Assembly: GCA_965279165.1 (NCBI GenBank)
Contig: OZ257140.1
Span: 1,426,001-1,490,000 of the forward strand
DNA from: JBAYIE01 sp965279165
GTDB lineage: Bacteria; Bacteroidota; Bacteroidia; UKL13-3
DNA: 64,000 bases
Reading direction: 5' to 3'
The first letter of the stretch is position 1, and every line of letters begins with the position of its first letter. The translations under genes were made by a program, and so were the position numbers. Positions 7,962 through 17,512 of this stretch are shown in pieces. Under the pieces are notes generated by a model. It was not told where the DNA came from and did no database searches. It worked only from the letters and a program-made list of their open reading frames with translations.

Positions 7962-9827
7962 ATGGCTAACATACCTGTAAAAGTATATTTATACCTGTGC
8001 TTTTTTGTTTTTCCGCTATGCCAATTTGCGCAAAATTCTGGTAGAGCGAGAATAGATTCATTGTTGCGTATTACCAACACAATAATGAACGATACCCAAA
8101 CCTTAAACAATATTTATGCGTTATCTATTGAATATGCGAAGTTTGATCCGGATAGTGGTTTAGCGTTAAGTGAATTGCTTTTTGAGAAAGCTACCTACCT
8201 AAAATATGAGAATTATACCGCCAAGGCATATGCTGCCAAAGGCCTCAACTTTTTAACAAAGTCTGATTTTCCAAATGGAAAGAATTATTTGCAGAAATCA
8301 GTCGATATGTTTGAACAACTAGGAGATGAAGTTAGCGCTTCAAAATCGTATAATAATATTGGAAATCTGTATTTTACTAAAGGAGATTTAAACTTGGCTT
8401 TGGTTACCTATAGCAAAGCTGAAAACACCTATAAAAGACTTGGATTAAAAGGGTTAGCTGCCACCACCAGAGGAAACATTGGTTTGGTTTACCAATCAAA
8501 AGCTAACCATACAAAAGCGTTAAGCTATTTTCTATCTGCCTTAAAGATATTTCTTGAAGTAAAGGATTCGAGTGGAATTGCTCGCATGCTTTTGAATAGT
8601 GCCAATATATATGACACACAAAAAAAGTATGGTTTGGCATTAAATCAGAAATATAAGGCTATAGAAATATATACGTCGTTTGGAGATATTTATACTTTGG
8701 CAAGGGCATTACAGAATTTATCCTATACCTACCAGGTTATCGGTTTAGAAGAAAATAAATCAATTGTTCCGGATAGTTTAACCAACAAAGATTATTGTTT
8801 AATGCAAGCCGAAAAATTTCTACGCCAATCCATTGTTTATAACAATACAATTAAAAACCTAGCCGGATGTATTGACAGCTATGCAAGTCTATATTTTTTA
8901 TTCAAGCAGAAACATGAACCTGCATTGGCACTAGAATATTTTGAAAAACATATTCAATTAAGGGATTCGGTTTTTGGAATCGAAAGTCAACGAAAATTTA
9001 CTGAAGTAGAATTAAACAGAGCGAATGATATTAAATTAAAAGAACTTGAAATAAAAAATATCCAACTTCAATCTGCCAAAAAAGAAAGATGGTACTTCTC
9101 TGCTTTAATTTTGGTATTTGTTTTACTTTCATTTTTTATTTACCGGCTTTATCGCATCCAAAGGAAAACGAACTTTCAATTAGGAATAGAAAAGAAAAAA
9201 TCCGACGATCTCTTGCGCAATATATTACCGGAGGAAATTGCCGAAGAGCTAAAGCAACTAGGCCATTCGGAAGCTCGGCTATACAGCAATGTAACTGTAT
9301 TATTTACTGATTTTGTAAATTTTACCGGTTTGAGCGAAGAGATGGGTCCGACAGATTTAGTAAATGAAATTAATGTAAATTTTACGGCATTTGATGGAAT
9401 TGTTGATCGCCACGGATTAGAAAAAATAAAAACTATTGGAGATGCGTATCTTGCAGTATGTGGCTTACCAATTCAAAACGAAAACCACGCGCAAAAAGTA
9501 ATGGATGCCGCTCTAGAGATTCAAAATTATATGGTAACAAGGAATGGAAAATTTAAAATAAGAATAGGTATCCATTCTGGACCGGTGGTTGCGGGTATTG
9601 TGGGTGTAAAAAAATACGCGTACGATATTTGGGGTGATACGGTAAATACCGCCGCAAGAATGGAACAGAATTCGGAACCAAATAAAATAAACATGAGTGG
9701 TGCCACATTCGAATTGCTTAAAAACGAATTTGATTGTACTTATCGAGGAAAAATTAGTGCAAAAAACAAAGGAGACATTGATATGTACTTTGTTCATCGT
9801 AGACTTGGCGATGGGGGAGCTGATTAA
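7962..9827 (+). CDS. TPR-sensor class III adenylate cyclase (cyclase 1)
   Basis: 621 residues: signal peptide to about residue 25, TPR repeats at about 60-330 (for example SYNNIGNLYFTKGDL), a coiled coil, a membrane helix at about 376-398 and a cytoplasmic catalytic domain at about 423-613. Before the domain is the linker EKKKSDDLLRNILPEE. The metal-binding Asp residues are in VLFTDFVNFTG (near 448) and TIGDAY (near 491). The adenine-selecting pair is K in EKIKTIGDAY and D in AYDIWGD; N and R of VNTAARME complete the site. These features predict production of cAMP in response to a periplasmic TPR-bound signal. It follows the two-component pair by 58 bases and may be cotranscribed with it. Confidence 0.93.
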   Translation: MANIPVKVYLYLCFFVFPLCQFAQNSGRARIDSLLRITNTIMNDTQTLNNIYALSIEYAKFDPDSGLALSELLFEKATYLKYENYTAKAYAAKGLNFLTKSDFPNGKNYLQKSVDMFEQLGDEVSASKSYNNIGNLYFTKGDLNLALVTYSKAENTYKRLGLKGLAATTRGNIGLVYQSKANHTKALSYFLSALKIFLEVKDSSGIARMLLNSANIYDTQKKYGLALNQKYKAIEIYTSFGDIYTLARALQNLSYTYQVIGLEENKSIVPDSLTNKDYCLMQAEKFLRQSIVYNNTIKNLAGCIDSYASLYFLFKQKHEPALALEYFEKHIQLRDSVFGIESQRKFTEVELNRANDIKLKELEIKNIQLQSAKKERWYFSALILVFVLLSFFIYRLYRIQRKTNFQLGIEKKKSDDLLRNILPEEIAEELKQLGHSEARLYSNVTVLFTDFVNFTGLSEEMGPTDLVNEINVNFTAFDGIVDRHGLEKIKTIGDAYLAVCGLPIQNENHAQKVMDAALEIQNYMVTRNGKFKIRIGIHSGPVVAGIVGVKKYAYDIWGDTVNTAARMEQNSEPNKINMSGATFELLKNEFDCTYRGKISAKNKGDIDMYFVHRRLGDGGAD

Positions 9828-9897
9828 ATCTTGGGATGTATTTGTTCGACCTGCCAAAAAATGCCGGCTTTCTCTTGTAAAGTCAGGTTGTTTGGCG

Positions 9898-9946
9898 TAT
9901 CCCCCTTTTTGGGGGTTTTAACGAAATATCAAATGCGTTAGTATTG
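9898..9946 (+). promoter_or_regulatory. Dyad promoter element (copy 2)
   Basis: TAT-CCCCC-TTTTT-GGGG-GTTT, 20 bases, then TAGTATTG as -7 box. This is the most symmetric dyad (CCCCC and GGGGG). It lies 91 bases before the ATG at 10038 and probably starts the T9SS protein - TonB receptor - cyclase 2 transcript. Confidence 0.72.
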
Positions 9947-10037
9947 CATTGCATTTGGGCACTGCAAGACATCAACCTGTATGAGCAAATTCATTATTTT
10001 GTATATATATTCGTAACAACTTCAATCAACACCAACC

Positions 10038-10919
10038 ATGAAAGTAAAGTCGATATTATTGATTACCACTATCGTATTCACATTAAATACCCATGCACAA
10101 ATAACCAATAATGGTTTCGAAAACTGGTCCGGTAGCGATCCGGTAGGTTGGGTATCAACAAATGGATTGATGATTTTTGGTAACCCGCAGTCCATTTATC
10201 AATCGTCTAATTCCCATTCAGGAAGTTCGGCATGTGAAATGCATGCAGTACATATTACATCAAAACCACCCGGTATATTTATACCCGATTATACCGGTTC
10301 TATATTTTTAGGTGTTCAAGTTGGATTCAACTCCATTCGGGGTATACCTTATACCAGTCGTCCGGCACAATTAGAATTTTGGAATACTTACTTAGGTTCA
10401 GTAGGAGATACTGCAAGTGGTTTGGTTGCCTTAACCAAATGGAATACAACAAGTGGTAACAGGGATACCATAGCAACCGGATATTTTCTCCGTTCTACTT
10501 TTGATTCTGTTTTTACTAAATCAAGTATGGTACTAACCTATTCGAGCAACGAAAACCCCGACACTGCTATAATTATGTTTGCCTCTGTTACCGTTAGTTC
10601 TACCCAAGCAGGTGCCGTATTTACCATCGACGATTTGGTTTTTACCGGTGGCAATGTTGGTGTAAAAGAAAATATTGGGCTTAATGAATTTACTTTTTAC
10701 CCCAATCCGGCAAAAAATAATATCGTTTTGGATTTTAACGAATTGGATAACATTAATTGGATAACATTAATCGATATGCATGGCAAAACCTGCTATAGGA
10801 ATGATAATATCATGGGCACTAAACTTACCATTGATGTCGAATCCCTCTCACGTGGTTTGTATTTTATTCAGGTGTCAGACGGGAATTCCATCGGAATAAA
10901 AAAACTGATAATAGAATAG
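10038..10919 (+). CDS. Secreted T9SS protein with N-terminal beta-sandwich-like region
   Basis: 293 residues. The signal peptide ends near residue 21 (NTHAQ). The mature part opens with ITNNGFENWSGSDPVGW, a start seen in secreted Bacteroidota proteins with a jelly-roll, carbohydrate-binding-like fold; that assignment is a guess from pattern. The T9SS type A sorting domain covers about residues 215-293: FTFYPNPAKNNIVLDF, a DMHGK turn, and GLYFIQVSDG to KLIIE. It is first in an operon with the TonB receptor (24 bases downstream) and cyclase 2, behind dyad promoter copy 2. The arrangement suggests a surface protein working with the receptor. Confidence 0.88.
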   Translation: MKVKSILLITTIVFTLNTHAQITNNGFENWSGSDPVGWVSTNGLMIFGNPQSIYQSSNSHSGSSACEMHAVHITSKPPGIFIPDYTGSIFLGVQVGFNSIRGIPYTSRPAQLEFWNTYLGSVGDTASGLVALTKWNTTSGNRDTIATGYFLRSTFDSVFTKSSMVLTYSSNENPDTAIIMFASVTVSSTQAGAVFTIDDLVFTGGNVGVKENIGLNEFTFYPNPAKNNIVLDFNELDNINWITLIDMHGKTCYRNDNIMGTKLTIDVESLSRGLYFIQVSDGNSIGIKKLIIE

Positions 10920-10943
10920 TATTGTAAATTATTAATCTGCAAC

Positions 10944-13928
10944 ATGTCGCTCAAAAACGGAGTTACCATAAACCAATGGAATTTGATTCGAACTCCGATT
11001 TTGTTAAGCCTGACTTTCGCTTTTTTCTTTAGATTCTCCACCCTGCACGCGCAAGAATTCAGGTCCAAATCAAAACGTAACCAAATACAGGCCGATTCGT
11101 TGTTACCACCTGATGGACCAATACATGCCCGTATTATTCATGGAAAAGTAACGGAATCAAAAAACGGAAATGAATTGCCTCTTGCAAGTATTTTCGTTGC
11201 CGGCACCTCACATGGCGTTTATTCGGAAATGGATGGAGCGTTTAGTATAGAAGTGGATGTTACCAAACCAATAAATCTTATTTGTTATTATCTAGGTTTT
11301 GCCGGCGATACAATTACCTTAAACCAGAACAGTTCCTATGTACATTACCGTATGAAGGAAAAATATTTGGTGGAAAAAGAAGTAGTGGTATCTGCTTCCC
11401 GTAAAATAGAGAGAAAATTTGAGAGTCCGGTAGCAATCGAAATGCTAACTACTACCGATATCCGCGTAAATCCTTCCTTAAACATGTATGAACGAATAAC
11501 CAATATGGCTACCGTTGATGCAATAACTACAAGTGCTAATTTCAAAACACTAAATACCCGCGGTTTTAATTCGAGCTATAACCAACGTTTTGTTCAACGA
11601 TTCGACAACATGGATTTATCCATGCCCGGATTTAATCTTTCGTTAGGCGCGTTAAATGGTCCAATTGATTTGGATGTGGAAAGAATGGAATTAATTCCCG
11701 GTTCTAATTCGGCATTATATGGACCAAACGCAATTAGTGGTTTAATGAATACAACTTCTAAAAATCCATTCGAATACCAAGGTCTTTCTGCAGAAATAAA
11801 AACAGGCGTTAATCATATAGATGGCTTGGACAATACAGCACAACCCATGTACGATTTTAACCTCCGTTATGCCACCATGCTTGGACGTAAAACTGCAGCA
11901 AAAGTAACGTTTGGATACATGCAAATTGCCGACTGGCAGGCTACAGATTACAGAGATATTTCTAATTACACCTACACCAATAACCTAAACAACTATGGAT
12001 ACAAAGCCGGTCCCGGCAACCCGGGATACAACGGCCTAAACATAGGCGGAGATGAAGTTTCGGCTGTATTTGATACCAGTATAAAAGCACCGGTTACCAA
12101 TACTCCTTTTCTTGAAAACGGAACGTTACGTGTGTCGAGAACAGGTTACCGTGAAAATGAAATCTTTACCTATAAACCATATATGTTAAAAAGCGATATC
12201 GGTTTTTATTGGCGCCCAAAAAAGGGTATGGAAATTTCGTGGACTTCACGTTTTGGTATTGGAAGCAGCAATTTTCAAACCGATAACCGTACCCAAGTTA
12301 GCAACTATAGTTTGCAACAACATAAAGTTGAAGTGAAAGGAAATAAATATGTGTTTCGTTCCTATGTGAGTGCCGAAGATATTGGAGAAGCCATAGATAT
12401 TAGTTTAAGTGCCATAAACATAAACCGAGCTGCAAAACCCGACGAAAATTGGTTTATGCAATACCTGCTTGCTTATTCCGGACAATACAATAACCTCGCA
12501 TTTGCATTTGGATATGATTCCATTGCCAAAGGAGATGAGGCCGCGGCACGAAAATTTGCCGATTCGGACAACAGCCATCTTTATCCGATTATCAATTCAG
12601 TTGACCCTGCAAGTGCCAAACTCATATTAGGACATGCTCGATACGAACCCGGCACAGCTTCTTTCGACTCGGTGTTTAGTATCATAAAATCCAAACCCTT
12701 TAAAGATAATGGCGGAAGAATTATTAGTTTATCAAAAACATGGTACAGCGAATTTATATACGACTTTTCGTCGCGCGCAACCAATACCACCTTATTAACC
12801 GGAATAAATTATCGGTTATACGCTCCCTATTCATCCGGATCGGTATTCCCGGATAGTTCGCAACTTATCTATATGCATGAGATAGGCGGTTTTGTTCAAG
12901 GTGAAAAAAGAGTCTTACACGAACGATTGAAATTACAGGGTTCGGCCAGGGTAGATGTATTTCAGAAATTTGACCCGAGGTTTAGTCCCAGGTTATCGCT
13001 TGTATATCTATTAGGAGAAAAACAAAACCACAGTTTACGGGTTTCTGCACAAATTGGATTTCGCATGCCTGCCTTAATCGACCAATATTCATACATGAAT
13101 ATTAAAGGTGCATTAACTTTTGGTGGGTTTTTACAAGATGCTGTTAATTTAAATCTTGTGTGGTTTAATCCGGATGGAAGTAAATTTGTTAATATGTATA
13201 CCAGTGCTTCTGTAAATGAATTTTTGTATTCAGGAGATTCAAATAAACTCGTGAAGCCTGTAATTAATGATATTGCTCCCGAGGAATTACGTTCCATAGA
13301 ATTTGGTTGGAGAAGCTTTTTATTTGATCGTCTTGAAACCGATTTCAATGTGTACTTTAACACTTTTCAAAATCTAATTAGTGCCCAACAATATATCGGA
13401 CCAATAAACCGAGCAGATACCATAAACCCTGCCTATATAAAAAATCAGCAGCAAACACAGGTATACAGGCGAGCAGCCAATGCCCAATTCCCTGTAAGTT
13501 CGTATGGTATAGCAACCACATTAAACTACTACCAAAACAGCAAATGGAGCTATTTTGCCAATTACAATTACAACGAACTTATTACCTCCGAAACTTTTAT
13601 CCGTCAGAATTTTGAAAAAGGATTCAATACCCCTAAACATAAAATTAATTTTGGTGTAAAGGGAACACGTTTCTATAAAAATTTTGGTGTGGCTGCAAAT
13701 GTTCGTTGGGTTGATGACTTTTACTTTTCTGAATACGACAGAATAGGAACCTTGGATGCCTATTATACCCTCGACCTTGCTTTGAATTATACTTTCCCTT
13801 ACCAACATATCATGGTTAAAGCTGGTGGTACCAACGTTACCAACAATCGCTATATACAGGCATTAGGTTCGCCTTCGGTTGGTGCCATTTATTTTGTTTC
13901 GATTGTTTTCGATGAATTAATAAAATAA
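10944..13928 (+). CDS. TonB-dependent outer-membrane receptor
   Basis: 994 residues. The signal peptide ends near residue 37 (LHAQ). A carboxypeptidase regulatory-like domain is at about 66-140 (IHGKVTESKNGNELPLAS and SEMDGAFSIEV). The plug domain follows at about 148-280 with VVVSASRKIE, the conserved RGFNSSYNQRF and GSNSALYGPNAISGLMN. The rest is a 22-strand type barrel, with terminal motifs KAGGTNVTNNRY and YFVSIVFDELIK. It is not a SusC-type protein by length or plug sequence, and no SusD gene is adjacent. Its neighbours are a T9SS protein 24 bases upstream and a sensor cyclase 13 bases downstream, so substrate uptake and cAMP signalling look coupled. The substrate is unknown. Confidence 0.94.
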   Translation: MSLKNGVTINQWNLIRTPILLSLTFAFFFRFSTLHAQEFRSKSKRNQIQADSLLPPDGPIHARIIHGKVTESKNGNELPLASIFVAGTSHGVYSEMDGAFSIEVDVTKPINLICYYLGFAGDTITLNQNSSYVHYRMKEKYLVEKEVVVSASRKIERKFESPVAIEMLTTTDIRVNPSLNMYERITNMATVDAITTSANFKTLNTRGFNSSYNQRFVQRFDNMDLSMPGFNLSLGALNGPIDLDVERMELIPGSNSALYGPNAISGLMNTTSKNPFEYQGLSAEIKTGVNHIDGLDNTAQPMYDFNLRYATMLGRKTAAKVTFGYMQIADWQATDYRDISNYTYTNNLNNYGYKAGPGNPGYNGLNIGGDEVSAVFDTSIKAPVTNTPFLENGTLRVSRTGYRENEIFTYKPYMLKSDIGFYWRPKKGMEISWTSRFGIGSSNFQTDNRTQVSNYSLQQHKVEVKGNKYVFRSYVSAEDIGEAIDISLSAININRAAKPDENWFMQYLLAYSGQYNNLAFAFGYDSIAKGDEAAARKFADSDNSHLYPIINSVDPASAKLILGHARYEPGTASFDSVFSIIKSKPFKDNGGRIISLSKTWYSEFIYDFSSRATNTTLLTGINYRLYAPYSSGSVFPDSSQLIYMHEIGGFVQGEKRVLHERLKLQGSARVDVFQKFDPRFSPRLSLVYLLGEKQNHSLRVSAQIGFRMPALIDQYSYMNIKGALTFGGFLQDAVNLNLVWFNPDGSKFVNMYTSASVNEFLYSGDSNKLVKPVINDIAPEELRSIEFGWRSFLFDRLETDFNVYFNTFQNLISAQQYIGPINRADTINPAYIKNQQQTQVYRRAANAQFPVSSYGIATTLNYYQNSKWSYFANYNYNELITSETFIRQNFEKGFNTPKHKINFGVKGTRFYKNFGVAANVRWVDDFYFSEYDRIGTLDAYYTLDLALNYTFPYQHIMVKAGGTNVTNNRYIQALGSPSVGAIYFVSIVFDELIK

Positions 13929-13941
13929 GTTTCTTAGAAAT

Positions 13942-16806
13942 ATGAACATAAAACTTTTAGTGGCATTCTTATTTATGCAGGTAGGTTTTGTTTCAGCCTG
14001 GGAATTCACTTCAAAAAATTATACTTCCAAAGATTTCGGTGCACATCCTTTGATTTGGAATATGATTCAGGATAAAAAAGGCAATCTATGGTGTGCAAAT
14101 AACAATGGCGTTTTGCGCTTTGATGGCAGTAACTGGATTTTGTTTGCAACGCCTAAACCGGTGCGCAATATGGCATTTGATGATGAGGGAAACTTGTTTG
14201 TTACTTGTGAAGGAGATATAGGTGTATTTACCCGGGTAAAACACAGTTTCCAATATGCGAGTTTTAAAGACCAAATGGGGGGCGCCAAGAAAAGTACTTT
14301 AGGAGATAAAAATGTACTCAATATAGGCGGTAACATTTACTATACTCTTGGAAAACATATTTTAAAAGTTGAAAAAAACAAAACCGGTTTTCAATTAAAT
14401 ATGATAGAAATCGGAGAGATAACCGGTTCATTTCAATGGAAAAATTCGTTGTATATAAATATCATGCAACGTGGACTTGGGGTATTTGACGGAGCAAAAT
14501 GGAAAGTATTGCCCGGAGGAGAAATCTTAAAACAGAAAACCATTATCAATACTTGTGAGTTAGGAGGAAAACTTTGTTTGGCTACCAATTACGATGGTTT
14601 ATATCTATGGGATGGGAAACAATTTACCGGGCGGTCAAATGAATTTACTTCCAAAGGATTGGCAGATATAGCAACCACAGATAATGCAACAATTTTAGGT
14701 GGATTTAACGAAGGGGTAATTTTGCATACCGAATTACTTACCTATCAAAAACAATTAGCACTTCCATCGCACGAAATTTTTAAACTATTTATTGATCACG
14801 AAAAAAACTTATGGGTTGCACATCGAAAAGGATTAACCCATGTAAATATTCATGTTCCTATAAAGTACCACGATGAACTAGATTTACCGTCGTCGGCAAC
14901 AGATATCCTTAACTTTGAAAACACCTGGATCATCAGCTCACATGCCGGTTTATTTACAACCGACCAGGAGAAACATACATTAATTCCAATTAAAAATATT
15001 CAGGGAGAAACATGGCAACTGCTAGATGCTGGGAAGGATGTTTTAGTAGCAAGCACCAATGGATTATTTGCTTACAACAAAAGCAGAACGATAAATGTAT
15101 TACCGGATAAAACCATACTTCATATTCAAAAAGGCAAACGTGCATTTACCTATTATGCTTTTGGTTCCGAATACTGCTATTTTCTAGAGTACAAAAACGG
15201 AAACTATTTGGCACAAAAACTGGATGGATTGGATGAGCTTGCCAATTCGGTATATGAAGCGGATAATGGCGTATTATGGATTGGCACGTATTATAATGGT
15301 TTAAAATTAATACCGGATGCTAAGATACAAATTCCGGAAGAGTTGAAGAATGGAAAAGTAACCATTCGTTTGTATAAAAATAAAATTCTCGTACAAGGTA
15401 AACAGAATTTTTATCGATTAGAAAACAACCAATTGAAAACAGACGCCGAAACATCTGAACTTTTTGATGGCATCCTAAATCAAACACATGAAATTGGTGA
15501 AACGGGTTTGTTGTATAATTCCAATTCCTTTTTGGAATACAAAAATGGTGCTTTTGTTCCGTATTCGTTTTCTTATATGTTCATTGGAAAACCGGTGGCA
15601 GGATATGTTTCGCAAGCAGAAAATGTGTATGTAATGGAAGATAAAATATTTTCCGGTAATTCTATGTTTTCGTCAAACAACCTACCTATTGTAGAAGTTT
15701 CCTGCATTTCTTTCAATACTGGATCAATACGATACGATATTCCGGGAGAACGGGAAAGCATACTCCTCCCCAACCACAAATCAAATTGTACCATTCAATT
15801 TGGAATACATTCATTTATCCAAACAGATAAGAACAAATACAGGTTTAAAATAGTCGGATTAAACGAATCATGGAGTGATTGGCAACAAGAAGGCAAGATA
15901 ACCATTACGGGAATTTCACCCGGAAAATATGAAATGCAGGTAGACGCAAAAAATGCGTTTGGTGAAAATGCACAAACTGTGTTTTCATTCGAGGTACCTG
16001 CACCTTGGTATCAAACCGGTTATGCTTACACATTATATCTTCTTCTGGTTATACTCGTAGTAATACTAGTAATTCGGATTAATAGCAAATTATTGATTTC
16101 TCAGAACCGTAAACTAGAAATAATTGTTAAAGAACGTACAAGAGAACTTGAAACCAACAATGCCGAACTTACCTTAGAAAAGAAAAAATCAGATGATTTA
16201 TTGTTAAATATCTTACCGGAGGAAGTTGCAATGGAATTAAAACAATCCGGCAAATCCAAGGCGCGACAATATGCTAATGTCTCTGTTTTATTTACCGACT
16301 TTGTAAATTTTACCGGCATAAGTGAGCAAATGAGTCCGACAGAATTGGTGGAAGAAATTCATAAAAACTTTACAGCATTTGATGCCATTATGGAGAAACA
16401 TGGTTTAGAGAAAATTAAAACCATTGGCGATGCGTATCTTGCTGTTTGTGGATTACCAATTGAAACGCCGGACCATGCCCAACGAATAATTCGCGCTGCC
16501 ATCGATATACAACAATACATTAAAAACAACTCCAAGAAATTTGAAATTCGAATTGGAATAAACTCCGGTCCCGTAATTGCAGGAATTGTTGGGGTAAAAA
16601 AATATGCATTCGACATTTGGGGTGATACCGTAAATACAGCAGCCAGAATGGAACAAAACTCCGAAGCCGGTAAAATTAATATCAGTGGTGCAACTTTCGA
16701 ATTAATAAAAAATGATTTTCAATGCGAATACAGGGGAAAAGTAAAAGCCAAAAACAAAGGCGAAATAGATATGTACTTTGTTAAACAAGCTTCCAACAAT
16801 TTTTAA
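13942..16806 (+). CDS. Propeller/Y_Y_Y sensor class III adenylate cyclase (cyclase 2)
   Basis: 954 residues: signal peptide (about 1-19), two-component propeller blades over about 20-600 (MIQDKKGNLWCANNNGVLRF, DNGVLWIGTYYNGL), a Y_Y_Y domain at about 617-683 (YRFKIVGLNESWSDW), a membrane helix at about 693-713, a coiled coil and the linker EKKKSDDLLLNILPEE. The catalytic domain covers about 755-950 with VLFTDFVNFTG, EKIKTIGDAY, FDIWGDTVNTAARME. The metal, adenine and transition-state residues are all present. The sensor is the one normally joined to histidine kinases, as in the gene at 1-2983. It is last in the operon with the T9SS protein and the TonB receptor and may sense the material the receptor handles. 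Confidence 0.94.
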   Translation: MNIKLLVAFLFMQVGFVSAWEFTSKNYTSKDFGAHPLIWNMIQDKKGNLWCANNNGVLRFDGSNWILFATPKPVRNMAFDDEGNLFVTCEGDIGVFTRVKHSFQYASFKDQMGGAKKSTLGDKNVLNIGGNIYYTLGKHILKVEKNKTGFQLNMIEIGEITGSFQWKNSLYINIMQRGLGVFDGAKWKVLPGGEILKQKTIINTCELGGKLCLATNYDGLYLWDGKQFTGRSNEFTSKGLADIATTDNATILGGFNEGVILHTELLTYQKQLALPSHEIFKLFIDHEKNLWVAHRKGLTHVNIHVPIKYHDELDLPSSATDILNFENTWIISSHAGLFTTDQEKHTLIPIKNIQGETWQLLDAGKDVLVASTNGLFAYNKSRTINVLPDKTILHIQKGKRAFTYYAFGSEYCYFLEYKNGNYLAQKLDGLDELANSVYEADNGVLWIGTYYNGLKLIPDAKIQIPEELKNGKVTIRLYKNKILVQGKQNFYRLENNQLKTDAETSELFDGILNQTHEIGETGLLYNSNSFLEYKNGAFVPYSFSYMFIGKPVAGYVSQAENVYVMEDKIFSGNSMFSSNNLPIVEVSCISFNTGSIRYDIPGERESILLPNHKSNCTIQFGIHSFIQTDKNKYRFKIVGLNESWSDWQQEGKITITGISPGKYEMQVDAKNAFGENAQTVFSFEVPAPWYQTGYAYTLYLLLVILVVILVIRINSKLLISQNRKLEIIVKERTRELETNNAELTLEKKKSDDLLLNILPEEVAMELKQSGKSKARQYANVSVLFTDFVNFTGISEQMSPTELVEEIHKNFTAFDAIMEKHGLEKIKTIGDAYLAVCGLPIETPDHAQRIIRAAIDIQQYIKNNSKKFEIRIGINSGPVIAGIVGVKKYAFDIWGDTVNTAARMEQNSEAGKINISGATFELIKNDFQCEYRGKVKAKNKGEIDMYFVKQASNNF

Positions 16807-16887
16807 TTTACGTTTGTCAAAACGGTTTCGAAAAGACCATCCATTTAGCCTAGGACGGATTCTTCAAGTTTCGAAGTATCTAAACTA

Positions 16888-16935
16888 ACTCCCCCAAATT
16901 GGGGATTGCATTTCGGATATAATCGAACAACTTTG
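16888..16935 (+). promoter_or_regulatory. Dyad promoter element (copy 3)
   Basis: ACT-CCCCC-AAATT-GGGG-ATTG, 19 bases, then CAACTTTG as -7 box. The start of transcription should fall near 16942, so the small gene must begin at the ATG at 16975 and not at the in-frame ATG at 16906, which lies inside the promoter. Confidence 0.75.
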
Positions 16936-16974
16936 TATACCTTTAGTATACGATTAAACCCTAAATTTAAAATT

Positions 16975-17415
16975 ATGTCAGACCCAACAGAACCAAATCG
17001 CTTATTCACGATTCAAGATCCGGATGGAAACTACCTTACTGTAGATGTTAATGGTAACTTATCCTTAACTCCTGTTGAAGATGCCACAGGTTTCACCCAG
17101 CAATGGCAAACCAGTGACGTACTAGGTAACAATTACTTTTATTGTGTTCCTGATCAAACTACTAACAGCCGATATTATTTAACACCTGGGTTATCTGTTT
17201 CGGTTGGAACAGAAGTAGTTGCAGATCCTACGTTTAATCAGTCAACAATGGGATGGGACATAACCGATGGTTCCATGTTTTTTGATCCGGATAATCCCCA
17301 AGATTTCTATGCTAACGCAGATTCGGCAACCAAGAAAGTTGTTATAAAAAATACCAAACAAACCTGGACCTGGAACAAAAAGGTTTCACATGGGTTAGGC
17401 TTTGAAAGAAAATAA
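16975..17415 (+). CDS. Small TKQxWxWNKK-tail protein 1, unknown function
   Basis: 146 residues from the ATG at 16975 (MSDPTEPNRLF); the upstream in-frame ATG lies within the promoter. There is no signal peptide or membrane helix, so the protein is probably cytoplasmic. It consists of short beta-strand-like segments with turns (IQDPDGNYLTVDVNGNLSL, then QQWQTSDV), which recalls beta-trefoil proteins with their Q-x-W motif; this is inference. The tail NTKQTWTWNKK near residues 123-133 is shared with the proteins at 19649 and 21992. The TPR cyclase 3 gene starts 97 bases downstream. I do not recognise the family. Confidence 0.85.
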   Translation: MSDPTEPNRLFTIQDPDGNYLTVDVNGNLSLTPVEDATGFTQQWQTSDVLGNNYFYCVPDQTTNSRYYLTPGLSVSVGTEVVADPTFNQSTMGWDITDGSMFFDPDNPQDFYANADSATKKVVIKNTKQTWTWNKKVSHGLGFERK

Positions 17416-17512
17416 TATTTGAAAAATGCATCACTCTACTCCTAAATTTCCTTCCGATTTGGACTAGTTAATTGTATATTTTTGGTATTCCTTGGTCTAA
17501 ACCGCAAATTTA

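Noticed and set aside
9898..9915. CCCCCTTTTTGGGGG read as a rho-independent terminator of cyclase 1
   Set aside because: The stem is short, followed by only four T, and the same structure recurs seven times at a fixed distance upstream of -7 boxes, which fits a promoter element better.
16906..16974. N-terminal extension of small protein 1 starting at the ATG at 16906
   Set aside because: It lies inside the dyad promoter and its -7 box, and the 23 extra residues have no counterpart in the two sister proteins.
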